The notes under the pieces are model-generated. The model saw only the letters and a list, made by a program, of their open reading frames with translations, ran no database searches and had not been told where the DNA came from. Of a stretch of DNA of 64,000 nucleotides, positions 9,184-17,324 are shown in pieces. A program made the translations under genes and the position numbers. Positions within the stretch are counted from its first letter, which is position 1; each line of letters starts with the position of its first letter. The stretch comes from CAYWCV01 sp964629885 (lineage in GTDB: Bacteria; Bacteroidota; Rhodothermia; Balneolales; CAYWCV01): positions 1 to 64,000 of the forward strand of contig CAZVRJ010000005.1 in the NCBI GenBank assembly GCA_964629885.1, written 5' to 3'.

Positions 9184-9774
9184 CTATCTCCTTGCTTTAA
9201 GTTGGAATGTCATTTTGATGTCGGCAGTTGGAACCGACTCATGGATGAACGGATGATGGTAAAATGATGTGGCCACGCTCAAATCTGGCCCAGTGTCGAA
9301 ATCCCTGAGGTGTGCGAAGACATACGCATCGACGGCATTCAGCCCCCAGGCGGCGACAAATACGATAATACTGAGATCCCGACGATTTCGGTAACTGTTT
9401 CGGCTAAAACGCAGCTGTTCGGGTGGTAATCCTTCCAGATCGGGTCGGGTAGGGCCATACAGGAAATCATTGCGGCCGGGTATGCTATTGTAGTACGCTG
9501 CCCTGTAGTCGGCATATAATTGGTGTTGGTTTATGGCAAACCATGTGATTCCACCAAAAACACCGTAAATGACGGGCACTTTCCAAGCCTGGTTGTTTAC
9601 TACTTGACCCCAACCTGGAACAACGGCCGATTTTACCCACACCTTTTTGGGGTCAGGAACGGTATCTCTCGTAACAGCCGACTCTTGCGACATACCGATT
9701 CTTGGCGAGCCTGCTAGAATCGACAACACAAGTCCAATTAACCAACCAGGTGTATTAGGACGAAATTTGATCAA
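9184..9774 (-). CDS. DUF5683 family membrane protein
   Basis: The frame is open up to 9894, deep inside parB, so the start must be chosen. A TTG at 9774 gives MIKFRPNTPGWLIGLVLSIL, a plausible signal peptide or anchor, and overlaps the end of parB by 20 bp. That gives 196 residues. A GTG or TTG slightly downstream cannot be excluded. The core has KSAVVPGWGQVVNNQAWK, the family hallmark S-x-x-PGWGQ, and a second hydrophobic stretch. The function of DUF5683 is unknown. In Bacteroidota it commonly follows parB, as here. Confidence 0.8.
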   Translation of the reverse strand: MIKFRPNTPGWLIGLVLSILAGSPRIGMSQESAVTRDTVPDPKKVWVKSAVVPGWGQVVNNQAWKVPVIYGVFGGITWFAINQHQLYADYRAAYYNSIPGRNDFLYGPTRPDLEGLPPEQLRFSRNSYRNRRDLSIIVFVAAWGLNAVDAYVFAHLRDFDTGPDLSVATSFYHHPFIHESVPTADIKMTFQLKARR

Positions 9775-10648
9775 ACAAGGAAAGAAGGCGGTCAAGCTCG
9801 TCGTCAGTGTAGTATTCAATACGAATCTCGCCACCCTTCTGCTTCTTTTTGAGAGACACTTTGGTCCCAAATCGTGTGCGAAGTCTGTTGGCAAGCTCTT
9901 GGAGTTCTAATGCGTGCTGCTCTTTGGGGTTCAGTAGTTTGTTGACCTTTTTCTTGCCAGCAGACAGCATTTTAACATACTGCTCCATTTGTCGCACGGA
10001 GAAGTCCTCATCAATGGCTTTCTGAAGCACTTTTTCCTGAATGACCGGATTATCGATCGTCACAAGTGCTCTAGCATGGCCGGCAGTGATCTTGCCTTGT
10101 TTCACGGCAAGTTGCACAACATCGGGGAGCTGAAGCAAACGGAGTGTATTAGTAACCGTTGTACGGTTTTTGCCCACACGTTCAGCGACATGCTCCTGCG
10201 TGTACCCCAGTTCTTCGATCAAGCGCTGAAACCCGAGAGCCGTTTCGATAGGATTTAGCTCCTCACGCTGGATGTTCTCAATCAGGGCATATTCCAGACT
10301 TTGATCATCATCGGCTTGCCTCACATAGGCCGGAATACGGTCAAGTCCTGCCATCCGGGTGGCTCTGAGCCTACGCTCTCCACTGATGAGCTCATATCTG
10401 CTCTCACCTATCGCTCTAACCGTGATAGGTTGAATGAGCCCATGCAAGCGTATAGAATTCGACAACTCTTGAAGCCGAAATTCATCAAACTCCAAGCGAG
10501 GTTGATTGGGATTGGCACGAATGCTCCCAACGGAAATATCATCGATACGACCTAGCGGCGTGTCTTGACTCTGGTTATTTGAGCTCTCTTCTGCCCCGGG
10601 GAAATAAACCCCAAGACCCCTGCCAAGAACATTCTTCGTTTTACTCAT
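9755..10648 (-). CDS. parB: Chromosome partitioning protein ParB
   Basis: 297 residues, the size of chromosomal ParB/Spo0J. The N-terminus has GRGLGVYF, the ParA-stimulating region. The CTPase/sulfiredoxin-like domain shows NPNQPRLEFDE, the GERR motif at the nucleotide pocket (GERRLRATRMAGL) and ENIQREELNPIE. A KorB-type helix-turn-helix follows (YTQEHVAERVGKNRTTVTNTLRLL) for parS recognition. A basic linker and a C-terminal dimerisation segment (IEYYTDDELDRLLSLF) end the protein. With ParA, 20 bp upstream, it segregates the origin region. I found no convincing parS palindrome in the window. Confidence 0.96.
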   Translation of the reverse strand: MSKTKNVLGRGLGVYFPGAEESSNNQSQDTPLGRIDDISVGSIRANPNQPRLEFDEFRLQELSNSIRLHGLIQPITVRAIGESRYELISGERRLRATRMAGLDRIPAYVRQADDDQSLEYALIENIQREELNPIETALGFQRLIEELGYTQEHVAERVGKNRTTVTNTLRLLQLPDVVQLAVKQGKITAGHARALVTIDNPVIQEKVLQKAIDEDFSVRQMEQYVKMLSAGKKKVNKLLNPKEQHALELQELANRLRTRFGTKVSLKKKQKGGEIRIEYYTDDELDRLLSLFDQISS

Positions 10649-10668
10649 GCTTTTGATACCTCAAAGGC

Positions 10669-11466
10669 TCATGTGTTGAATACAGAGCTTCCTTTGAACA
10701 TTTTCTTGTTTCTGACGATCAGCTCACGTGCCAAAGCAAGATAGTTCTGCGAGCCGGAACTGACCGAATCATACAACAATATGGGCTTGCCAAAGCTTGG
10801 GGCTTCTGCGAGACGCACATTTCTTGAGATGACTGTGTTGAACACTTTGTCGTTAAAATACTTCTTCACTTCCTGTGCAACCTGCGATGAAAGGCGCGTG
10901 CGATTGTCGAACATCGTCAAAAGTACACCCTCAATCTCGAGAAATGTATTAAGATGCTGTCGGACGATTTTGATGGTATTGAGCAATTGTCCGAGTCCCT
11001 CAAGGGCAAAATACTCACACTGAACAGGTATGATCACACTGTCGGATGCTGTAAGGGAGTTGATTGTGAGTAATCCAAGCGAAGGCGGACAGTCGATGAT
11101 CACGAAATCATACTTAGTGCGAATTTCCTCTATGGCCTTGTTTAGAATCTTCTCGCGATCTTGCCGGTCGATCATCTCTATCTCTGCACCAACTAGGTTG
11201 ATGTGCGAAGGAATAATGTCTAAAAATGGCAGATCAGAATTTAAAAGAGCATCTTTTGTCTCAATACCGCCAACGAGAATATCATAGACGGAGTTCGATG
11301 TGCTTTTGGGGTCTATTCCAAGCCCTGATGTAGAATTTGCCTGCGGGTCAATGTCTATAACAAGCGTTGGATGCTCCAGCGCTGCAAGACTTGCGGCAAG
11401 ATTAATAGCTGATGTTGTTTTCCCAACACCACCCTTTTGGTTGGCTATGGAAATTACTTTTCCCAT
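10669..11466 (-). CDS. parA: Chromosome partitioning ATPase ParA/Soj
   Basis: 265 residues, a deviant-Walker ATPase of the ParA/MinD family. The P-loop is KGGVGKTTSA (from residue 11) with the signature lysine. Walker A' is IDIDPQANST, and Walker B is FVIIDCPPSLG. It lacks the N-terminal DNA-binding extension of plasmid ParA, so it is of the chromosomal Soj type. Dynamic ATP-dependent DNA binding moves ParB-parS complexes. It is the first gene of the five-gene minus-strand operon. An 85-bp gap separates it from the T9SS-protein gene, and any promoter should lie there. Confidence 0.96.
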   Translation of the reverse strand: MGKVISIANQKGGVGKTTSAINLAASLAALEHPTLVIDIDPQANSTSGLGIDPKSTSNSVYDILVGGIETKDALLNSDLPFLDIIPSHINLVGAEIEMIDRQDREKILNKAIEEIRTKYDFVIIDCPPSLGLLTINSLTASDSVIIPVQCEYFALEGLGQLLNTIKIVRQHLNTFLEIEGVLLTMFDNRTRLSSQVAQEVKKYFNDKVFNTVISRNVRLAEAPSFGKPILLYDSVSSGSQNYLALARELIVRNKKMFKGSSVFNT

Positions 11467-11551
11467 GTGATGCTTAAGCGACAGAAAGTGAATGGGTTAT
11501 CTGAGGTGGAAGATACGAAAATTAGGCTCAGGCAATAGGGTTTCTGGCAGG

Positions 11552-12607
11552 CTATTTCGTCAGGGTCATTGTATGAAACCACCTCTCACTGCCCGACTGT
11601 ACGCTCACGTGGTATACCCCCGAGGCCAAACCACCGGCATTCCAAGTCCACCTTATCTCTTGACCCGTATAAGCTTGTAACGACTCTCTTGCTACGACCC
11701 TACCTAATAGGTCGTACACCACGATATCGTGTCTGCCGGTCAATTCTGGCATAATTCGGACGACAGTACTAGGGTTGAACGGATTCGGATAGTTAGAGAC
11801 GACGCTGTGGCTGCCCGGTAAATTCCACTTTTCCCTCATGGAAGTATTTAAAGGTCCATCGTCGTCGTCGGGGATATTAGCCGATGTCGTGTCCATTTCA
11901 ACGATTAAGAACCCAGCAATTTCTCCGAAGACCGATGGATTCACACCATACAATTGCCAAAATTCGTCGTGTCCATACAATACAACTCCCGAAGTGGAAT
12001 CGGTAATAGCTTCAGGTCTAGCGTAAAAGTATCGATTCACTCTTTGGTCACTCGTCCAAATTGGGCTTACAGCGTTACTGTCTGGCCCTGATGTATAGTA
12101 TGCTTCGAGGGCAATTGTTGTGGGCGAATCGATTAAGCTGAGATTAGCGAAAGAGAATGATGCTTCAGCATATTGGAATGCCCCAGCTCTTACTGTTGTG
12201 GTGGGTGCAGATCCTTGTGAACTATCTGGGTGGATGTCTTCGAACGTGTCGGCATTCAGCCAGATGTCGGCACCTAATCCTGCATCATCGAGTCCACCGC
12301 TGCTAAGTGCACCACCATAAAATGGGAGATTCCAAGAAAGGATTCTATAGGGATGATCTAAGGCGGGCAGTGCCATGAACAGACCAAAACTGAATCTCTC
12401 ACCAAATTTGCTAGTGAAACGGGCCCAACGGTCAATATCCATCGACCCGATTGATATGCTATCAACCAGAGATTCGTCGAGCGTCTGATTCCCGCCAAGC
12501 ACTCCCTGATATGGCTTTAGGCTTTTAAGGTCAATTTTTTGTTGTGCCTCGGAATGTGACACTAGACACGTAAACAGGAGTACTATAAAAAGAAAAGGGC
12601 GTATCAT
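11552..12607 (-). CDS. Secreted protein with T9SS type A sorting domain
   Basis: 351 residues from ATG 12607: a signal peptide (MIRPFLFIVLLFTCLVSHSEAQ), a central region of about 240 residues that I do not recognise, and a C-terminal T9SS sorting domain. That domain shows SNYPNPFNPSTVVRIM, VYDLLGRVV and GLASGVYHVSV. Proteins of this type cross the outer membrane by the Por machinery and are attached or released there. The body has beta-rich sequence and GYHD-like carbohydrate-protein features are absent, so no substrate is assigned. An upstream in-frame ATG at 12667, 6 bp after the anti-sigma stop, would give a longer signal region. The chosen ATG lies within a terminator-like hairpin. Confidence 0.85.
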   Translation of the reverse strand: MIRPFLFIVLLFTCLVSHSEAQQKIDLKSLKPYQGVLGGNQTLDESLVDSISIGSMDIDRWARFTSKFGERFSFGLFMALPALDHPYRILSWNLPFYGGALSSGGLDDAGLGADIWLNADTFEDIHPDSSQGSAPTTTVRAGAFQYAEASFSFANLSLIDSPTTIALEAYYTSGPDSNAVSPIWTSDQRVNRYFYARPEAITDSTSGVVLYGHDEFWQLYGVNPSVFGEIAGFLIVEMDTTSANIPDDDDGPLNTSMREKWNLPGSHSVVSNYPNPFNPSTVVRIMPELTGRHDIVVYDLLGRVVARESLQAYTGQEIRWTWNAGGLASGVYHVSVQSGSERWFHTMTLTK

Positions 12608-12630
12608 GCTCAAAGATAGCACATACGCCC
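12587..12630 (-). terminator. Terminator-like hairpin spanning the T9SS gene start
   Basis: On the minus strand GGGCGTAT (12630-12623) pairs with ATACGCCC (12604-12597); a further TGC/GCA pairing can form inside. The stem is followed directly by TTTTCTTTTT. This is the form of an intrinsic terminator placed after the sigma/anti-sigma operon. The ATG at 12607-12605 lies in the hairpin, and the T-rich tail encodes part of the signal peptide. Confidence 0.6.
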
Positions 12631-12673
12631 TGGACAAGCCAATTTCTAAATTGGGCCACCGAGTCATTTAAAC

Positions 12674-13213
12674 TCAGTTGGCCGGTTTGCGTGAACCTGC
12701 AAGTTGGATGTCAGTATTGCCGGCCGCATTTTCAGGGGTTGGTGTAACTGGCTTCAACTTAGACATGTTCGTCGACTGAGTGGTGGGATTCTGACCTGGT
12801 TGGATGATAAGAACATCGTTTCGGTCAACCCACTGCTTTTCGTTCGATACTGGAGTAACTGCAGCTGAAGCAGATTCGCCCGTGACATTGCTGACAACCA
12901 TGGTGCTGGTCCAAATTCCAAATCCGGACATGACTACAACAGCGGCTGCAGCGGCCCATTTAATACCAGTGCTCATCGTGTACACCCCTTTGAAGCGACC
13001 CGCTTCGGATGCATGATTTAGGATGGCATCAGTGATATGAGCAGGCGGCTCAAATTCAGGCAATCCCTGAAGTTTTGACCAAGTTGCCCTCATTGACTCA
13101 AATTCAATGAGAGCGTCGGGATCGTCGATCATTTCGGCGCGGATATCGGCCGTTTCAGACGGATCCGTCTCATTCATTAAGTACTTAATACAAAGTTCTT
13201 CAACTCTTTTCAT
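12674..13213 (-). CDS. Probable membrane anti-sigma factor
   Basis: 179 residues. The cytoplasmic N-terminus (VEELCIKYLMNETDPSETADIRAEM...) has the helical layout of anti-sigma domains, but I see no zinc-binding H-x3-C-x2-C motif. One membrane helix follows (about residues 84-105, IKWAAAAAVVVMSGFGIW). The outer part of about 70 residues is rich in Ser, Thr, Pro and Asn. Its start overlaps the ECF sigma gene by 14 bp, and this arrangement is the main reason for calling it the cognate anti-sigma factor. The signal it senses is unknown. Confidence 0.75.
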   Translation of the reverse strand: MKRVEELCIKYLMNETDPSETADIRAEMIDDPDALIEFESMRATWSKLQGLPEFEPPAHITDAILNHASEAGRFKGVYTMSTGIKWAAAAAVVVMSGFGIWTSTMVVSNVTGESASAAVTPVSNEKQWVDRNDVLIIQPGQNPTTQSTNMSKLKPVTPTPENAAGNTDIQLAGSRKPAN

Positions 13214-13829
13214 AGCTTACCTTATCGGAATTCTCTTTCTCGAACATTTTGCGCAAATTTATCAGAGCATAGCGCATACGTCCAAGTGCGGTGTTAATCG
13301 ATACTCCAGTGAGTTCTGCGATCTCTTTGAACGACAGCTCGTAGTAATGGCGTAGCATTACCACTTCGCGCTGTTCAACAGGGAGGCCTGCAATGTGACG
13401 CATCAAAGCGGCCTTATCTTCGGCCATTTCAACACGCTCATGTGAGCCTGGTTCCCCTTCGTCAGGTAGACGATCGTAGAAATCATAGTCTGATTCGGAG
13501 TTTGCATTTACATCCACGTAGCGGCGTTGCTTACGGATGTGGTCAATCGTGGCATTATGGGCAATTCGCATCACCCAAGCAATCCATTTACCCTGCTCGT
13601 CGTACGTATCGTCCAATTTGGTCACAACCTTCGTGAAGGTGTCTTGGAAGATGTCGTTGGCGACATCCGCATTGTTGACCATGCTGTAGATGTACGAGTA
13701 GATCTTGGACTTATGCCTTTCCAGCAGGATTTTGAAAGCGCGCTCGTCACCCTTGCGACGGTATACACGTACCAATTCCTGGTCGTCGAGCTCGTTGTAA
13801 TTTCTAATGTCTGCTGTGATCGATTTCAT
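13200..13829 (-). CDS. ECF-type RNA polymerase sigma factor
   Basis: 209 residues with only sigma regions 2 and 4, typical of extracytoplasmic-function sigma factors. Region 2 has AFKILLERHKSKIYSYIY, NADVANDIFQDTFTKV and the DNA-melting segment GKWIAWVMRIAHNATIDHIRKQRR. Region 4 has the helix-turn-helix LPVEQREVVMLRHYYELSFKEIAELTGVSINTALG, split here by the text limit as LPVEQREVVMLRHYYELSF and KEIAELTGVSINTALGRM. An acidic linker separates the regions. It is first in a two-gene operon with its putative anti-sigma factor. The regulon is unknown; the adjacent exported T9SS protein is a possible member. Confidence 0.93.
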   Translation of the reverse strand: MKSITADIRNYNELDDQELVRVYRRKGDERAFKILLERHKSKIYSYIYSMVNNADVANDIFQDTFTKVVTKLDDTYDEQGKWIAWVMRIAHNATIDHIRKQRRYVDVNANSESDYDFYDRLPDEGEPGSHERVEMAEDKAALMRHIAGLPVEQREVVMLRHYYELSFKEIAELTGVSINTALGRMRYALINLRKMFEKENSDKVSYEKS

Positions 13830-14072
13830 TTGCTACCTCAACGCTAAAGAGATGAAGGATATTGTCGACTCATCGTCGAATTCCGGCATTTATGTGAACA
13901 AACATTTGAGTGTTTTGTTCCATTGGTCGGAAGTTGATTCTGTCGTCAATGGCAGTATACGATTGCCGGTAGCGTTGTGAAATAACATGAAGATGTTAGT
14001 GAGATGGCTTGGTGCTTCGCCACGTGATCGCTTTTTGGGCACCGAAATGAATATATGAAAGACGATCAACAA

Positions 14073-15914
14073 TCAAAATGGCTGAATTCCATCATAATGA
14101 TCCCGTATCCGCCTTGCAGATGCCTTACCTACGGCTTCTTCAAGATCCTCTACGAAGGCTTCGCGAATTTTCTTGACGCTTCCAAAATGCTTGATCAACT
14201 TCTCGCGTGTCCTGGGTCCGACGCCAGGGATATCGTCGAGTTCGCTTGCGATAGTTCGTTTACTGCGTTTCTCGCGGTGATAGGTAATGGCAAATCGATG
14301 CGCCTCATCCCTTACCCGCTGAAGCAACTTCAGACTTGACGATGTTTTTGGGATGATGATTGAATGAGTGTCCCCCGGAAAAAATACTTCCTCTAAGCGT
14401 TTTGCAAGTCCGATGATCGGGAATTTGCCGAACATACCGATTGCATGGAGCGCTTCAACGGCACTGCTTAGCTGACCCTTGCCACCGTCGACCACAACCA
14501 AATCGGGTAGTGCATCAGATTCGGGATCGAGCTTGCCATAACGTCGCATAATGATCTCACGCATGCTCGCGAAATCATCAGGGCCCACAACCGTCTTGAT
14601 CATGTATCGCTTGTACTCGCTCTTTCTGGGCTGGCCGTCAATGAAACAAACCATTGATGCCACTGGATCGGTACCCTGCAGGTTTGAGTTGTCGAAACAT
14701 TCGATTCTTCGGGGCATTGTAGGTAGAAACAAATCGGTCTTCAACGTCTGCACAGAATGGGGTATTCGAGCCTCTTCCTGCTTCTGCCGTAGCAGCTGGT
14801 GTTCTTTTAGCTGGATTCGAGCATTTTGCTCGGCCATCTTTATTAATTGAGCCTTCTCCCCTATTTGCGGCACGGTCATCGGCACTCTGCGTCCACGTTG
14901 GTTTCGCAAGTAGTCGAAGATTGGCCCGTCATCTTCAAGTTCATAACCTAAGTAAACCTCATCCGGCAGTTCACCCGATAAATCGGATGTGTAGTAATCT
15001 TCCACGAAGCCTTGCATGATTTCGCGCTCCGAGATTCCCTCTATGTTGCGAATAATGCGCGACAGGCTTCCAATTAACATTCCTTCGCGTATTCGAAAGA
15101 GCACACCGCAGGCGGTGTTGTCTTCTGTATCTATGTGAATGGCAAAAACATCTCGATTGATGGGTTCGCCCGAAACGACTTTCATCTTTTGGCTGAACCT
15201 CTCCAATCCTGCAATACCATCACGCAATTTTGCTGCCTCCTCATATGCCATTGCCTCTGCAGCCAGCTGCATCTCCTCTTTCAAATCGCGCACTAGCTCA
15301 CTGGTACGTCCGTTCAACAGCCTTGTTACTTTAGCAATAATGTCGCTGTAGACATCGATTGGCAAATGAACCGAGCAATCGTCGAAGTAATCCTCGAAAC
15401 AGCTATTCCATTTGGGCAGTCCACGGGTCTTGTCGATCGATCTTGATGTGCAGGCACAGGTGCATAAACCGAAGGTTTTGCGGATGGTCTCCAGAACGGC
15501 TTTCATAGCCATCACGTTATCGTACGGACCCCAATATCGACTTCCATCACGAATCACAGTTCGGGTTGGGAAGATGCGAGGTCGCTCCCCTGCAGTCATG
15601 CATATGTAGGGGTAGGACTTATCGTCGCGAAACATCACATTGTACCGGGGGATGTACTCCTTGATCAACGTGTTTTCAAGGATCAGGGCTTCAGACTCGG
15701 AGTCGGTTACGATGATCTCCAAATCGGCGATTTTGGAGACCATGATTCGAATGCGTCCATCGTGGTTTCTCGAGTCCTGAAAATAGGACCTCACACGATT
15801 CTTGAGCCGCTTCGCCTTTCCGACGTAAAGCACGGCTCCATTCGCATCCCGGTATATGTAAACACCGGGATGAAGAGGCAGGTTTTCGAGTTTTTGAGCG
15901 AGTTGGTCGTTCAC
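14073..15914 (-). CDS. uvrC: Excinuclease ABC subunit C
   Basis: 613 residues, the dual-incision nuclease of nucleotide excision repair. The GIY-YIG domain at the N-terminus reads PGVYIYRDANGAVLYVGKA and makes the 3' cut. A UvrB-interacting UVR motif (about 205-240) includes MAYEEAAKLRDGI. The RNase H-like domain with IECFDNSNLQGTDPVASMV and LVVVDGGKGQL makes the 5' cut. A helix-hairpin-helix pair (DDIPGVGPRTREKLIKHFG) ends the protein. The start codon is GTG at 15914; there is no nearby in-frame ATG. The 243 bp between it and the sigma gene hold only a short ORF of no visible merit. Confidence 0.97.
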   Translation of the reverse strand: MNDQLAQKLENLPLHPGVYIYRDANGAVLYVGKAKRLKNRVRSYFQDSRNHDGRIRIMVSKIADLEIIVTDSESEALILENTLIKEYIPRYNVMFRDDKSYPYICMTAGERPRIFPTRTVIRDGSRYWGPYDNVMAMKAVLETIRKTFGLCTCACTSRSIDKTRGLPKWNSCFEDYFDDCSVHLPIDVYSDIIAKVTRLLNGRTSELVRDLKEEMQLAAEAMAYEEAAKLRDGIAGLERFSQKMKVVSGEPINRDVFAIHIDTEDNTACGVLFRIREGMLIGSLSRIIRNIEGISEREIMQGFVEDYYTSDLSGELPDEVYLGYELEDDGPIFDYLRNQRGRRVPMTVPQIGEKAQLIKMAEQNARIQLKEHQLLRQKQEEARIPHSVQTLKTDLFLPTMPRRIECFDNSNLQGTDPVASMVCFIDGQPRKSEYKRYMIKTVVGPDDFASMREIIMRRYGKLDPESDALPDLVVVDGGKGQLSSAVEALHAIGMFGKFPIIGLAKRLEEVFFPGDTHSIIIPKTSSSLKLLQRVRDEAHRFAITYHREKRSKRTIASELDDIPGVGPRTREKLIKHFGSVKKIREAFVEDLEEAVGKASARRIRDHYDGIQPF

Positions 15915-16001
15915 GAAAAAAAATGATGTTTAGCGATCTAAAGGTACCAATTTCACAGTTTTGTCTCGCCTTGCTATCTTTCGAGTGTAATTAGAAGCCA
16001 C

Positions 16002-16691
16002 ATGAATATACTGTACGAAGACAATCATATCATTGTGCTGGTCAAGCCAGCCGGAATTGCCACGCAGGCCGACGATTCTGGCGATGTTGACCTATTGACT
16101 GAGATCAAGGAGTACAGACGGATCAATGAGAAAAAGCCTGGGAACGTCTATGTCGGGTTGGTGCACCGCCTCGACAGGATGGTGGGAGGTGTTATGGTTT
16201 TCGCCAAGACATCGAAGGCCGCAGGAAGGCTTTCGGAACAGGTTCGTACAAGGAATATCCGTAAACAATATCTAGCGATTGTTCGATCGGGCAATTTGCC
16301 TGGCGGACTAATGGAAGATTATCTACACAAGGATCCGGCAACCAACACTAGCCGAGTTGTTCTGCATTCAAATCCTGCTGCTAAACACGCTCGGCTGCGT
16401 TACGAAGTTGTGTCATCTCGTGATGAACTGAGCCTAGTGAGTATCGAGCTGGACACGGGCAGATCGCACCAAATCAGAGTGCAGTTCGCGTCACGGGGCT
16501 GGCCATTGGTTGGCGATGTGAAATACGGCATTGAAAAAGGAGGAACAGTTGGACCAGCCTTATGGTCTTATGCTATTGGGATTGAGCACCCGACCAGCGG
16601 CGAAAAAATGGAGTTTGCTGTCTTGCCACCAAAGACAGATCCATGGGCCAAATTCGAGGAGGAACTTAGGGATCTACAGCTTGCCCTTTGA
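16002..16691 (+). CDS. RluA-family RNA pseudouridine synthase
   Basis: 229 residues. The catalytic aspartate is Asp58 in HRLDRMVGGVMVFAKT, and the family motif GRSHQIRVQFASRGWPLVGD follows. There is no N-terminal S4 RNA-binding domain, unlike RluC and RluD; the size is closer to RluA or TruC-type enzymes. It converts uridine to pseudouridine in rRNA or tRNA, but the site cannot be deduced. The last 18 bp overlap the 3' end of the convergent thioredoxin-like gene. Confidence 0.92.
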   Translation: MNILYEDNHIIVLVKPAGIATQADDSGDVDLLTEIKEYRRINEKKPGNVYVGLVHRLDRMVGGVMVFAKTSKAAGRLSEQVRTRNIRKQYLAIVRSGNLPGGLMEDYLHKDPATNTSRVVLHSNPAAKHARLRYEVVSSRDELSLVSIELDTGRSHQIRVQFASRGWPLVGDVKYGIEKGGTVGPALWSYAIGIEHPTSGEKMEFAVLPPKTDPWAKFEEELRDLQLAL

Positions 16692-17156
16692 GAAGTCGTC
16701 GAATTTTTGGGATTTATAGGCGTCTGAACCAACGAACGACAACACCAAGTTGAACATTTGGACTGGCATGAATCCTGGTTGTGCTCCAATAATTTTACCA
16801 TCGCTGTCTATGAAAACATAGGTCGGTGTGCTTCGAACTCCGAAACCGCTCGCGAGTTCTTTCATTGAGAATGAGCGTCCGTTGTAGACAGCCATGTCGT
16901 CCGATTCGATGTCTACTCTCACAAAATGATAGTAGGCATCCATTGTAACACCGACCGATTTATCGACATACACCTCGCTCACCATGCGCTTACAATACCC
17001 GCACCATGAAGCATACATGTCGAGTACCACCTTTTTACCATCCTGTTTAGCTAAGTTCTGCGCTTGCTCGAGTTTTTTGTAGGTAAATGCAGACTTTTCT
17101 TGCGCCAAAGCCCCAATAGGGAGCATTAAGAGAACCAAAAATAGCAGTAGTCGCAT
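16674..17156 (-). CDS. Exported thioredoxin-fold protein
   Basis: 160 residues from ATG 17156, which begins a clean signal peptide (MRLLLFLVLLMLPIGALAQ). The frame is open 19 codons upstream, but that would spoil the signal. The active site is WCGYC (Cys52, Cys55), followed by FGVRSTPTYVFIDSDG with the conserved cis-proline segment. It should be a periplasmic disulfide reductase or oxidoreductase of the thioredoxin-like/DUF255-related group. A WCGYC sequence is common in such exported forms. No partner such as DsbD is nearby. It ends inside the rluA-type gene on the other strand. Confidence 0.9.
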   Translation of the reverse strand: MRLLLFLVLLMLPIGALAQEKSAFTYKKLEQAQNLAKQDGKKVVLDMYASWCGYCKRMVSEVYVDKSVGVTMDAYYHFVRVDIESDDMAVYNGRSFSMKELASGFGVRSTPTYVFIDSDGKIIGAQPGFMPVQMFNLVLSFVGSDAYKSQKFDDFSKGKL

Positions 17157-17324
17157 GGGGATAATAAGATGGCAAAATTTTATGTTTCTGACGAAAGGTA
17201 AGAAACGGATCATTGCCTCTCAAATTGCAACAGGTAACTCTTGTTATGAGTAATTGAATCAGTTGATTACATTTTGTGATCTAACCAGATATCGTCGTCA
17301 ATACATCATCAATCGAACGAGCAT

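Noticed and set aside
10715..10735. CACGTG cores in and near parA (also at 11602 and elsewhere) as possible parS sites
   Set aside because: parS needs a 16-bp palindrome such as TGTTTCACGTGAAACA or a close variant. The flanks here do not match in either direction.
13890..14072. 60-codon minus-strand ORF between the sigma factor gene and uvrC
   Set aside because: It has no ribosome-binding site, homology or sensible composition, and is near the random expectation for length.
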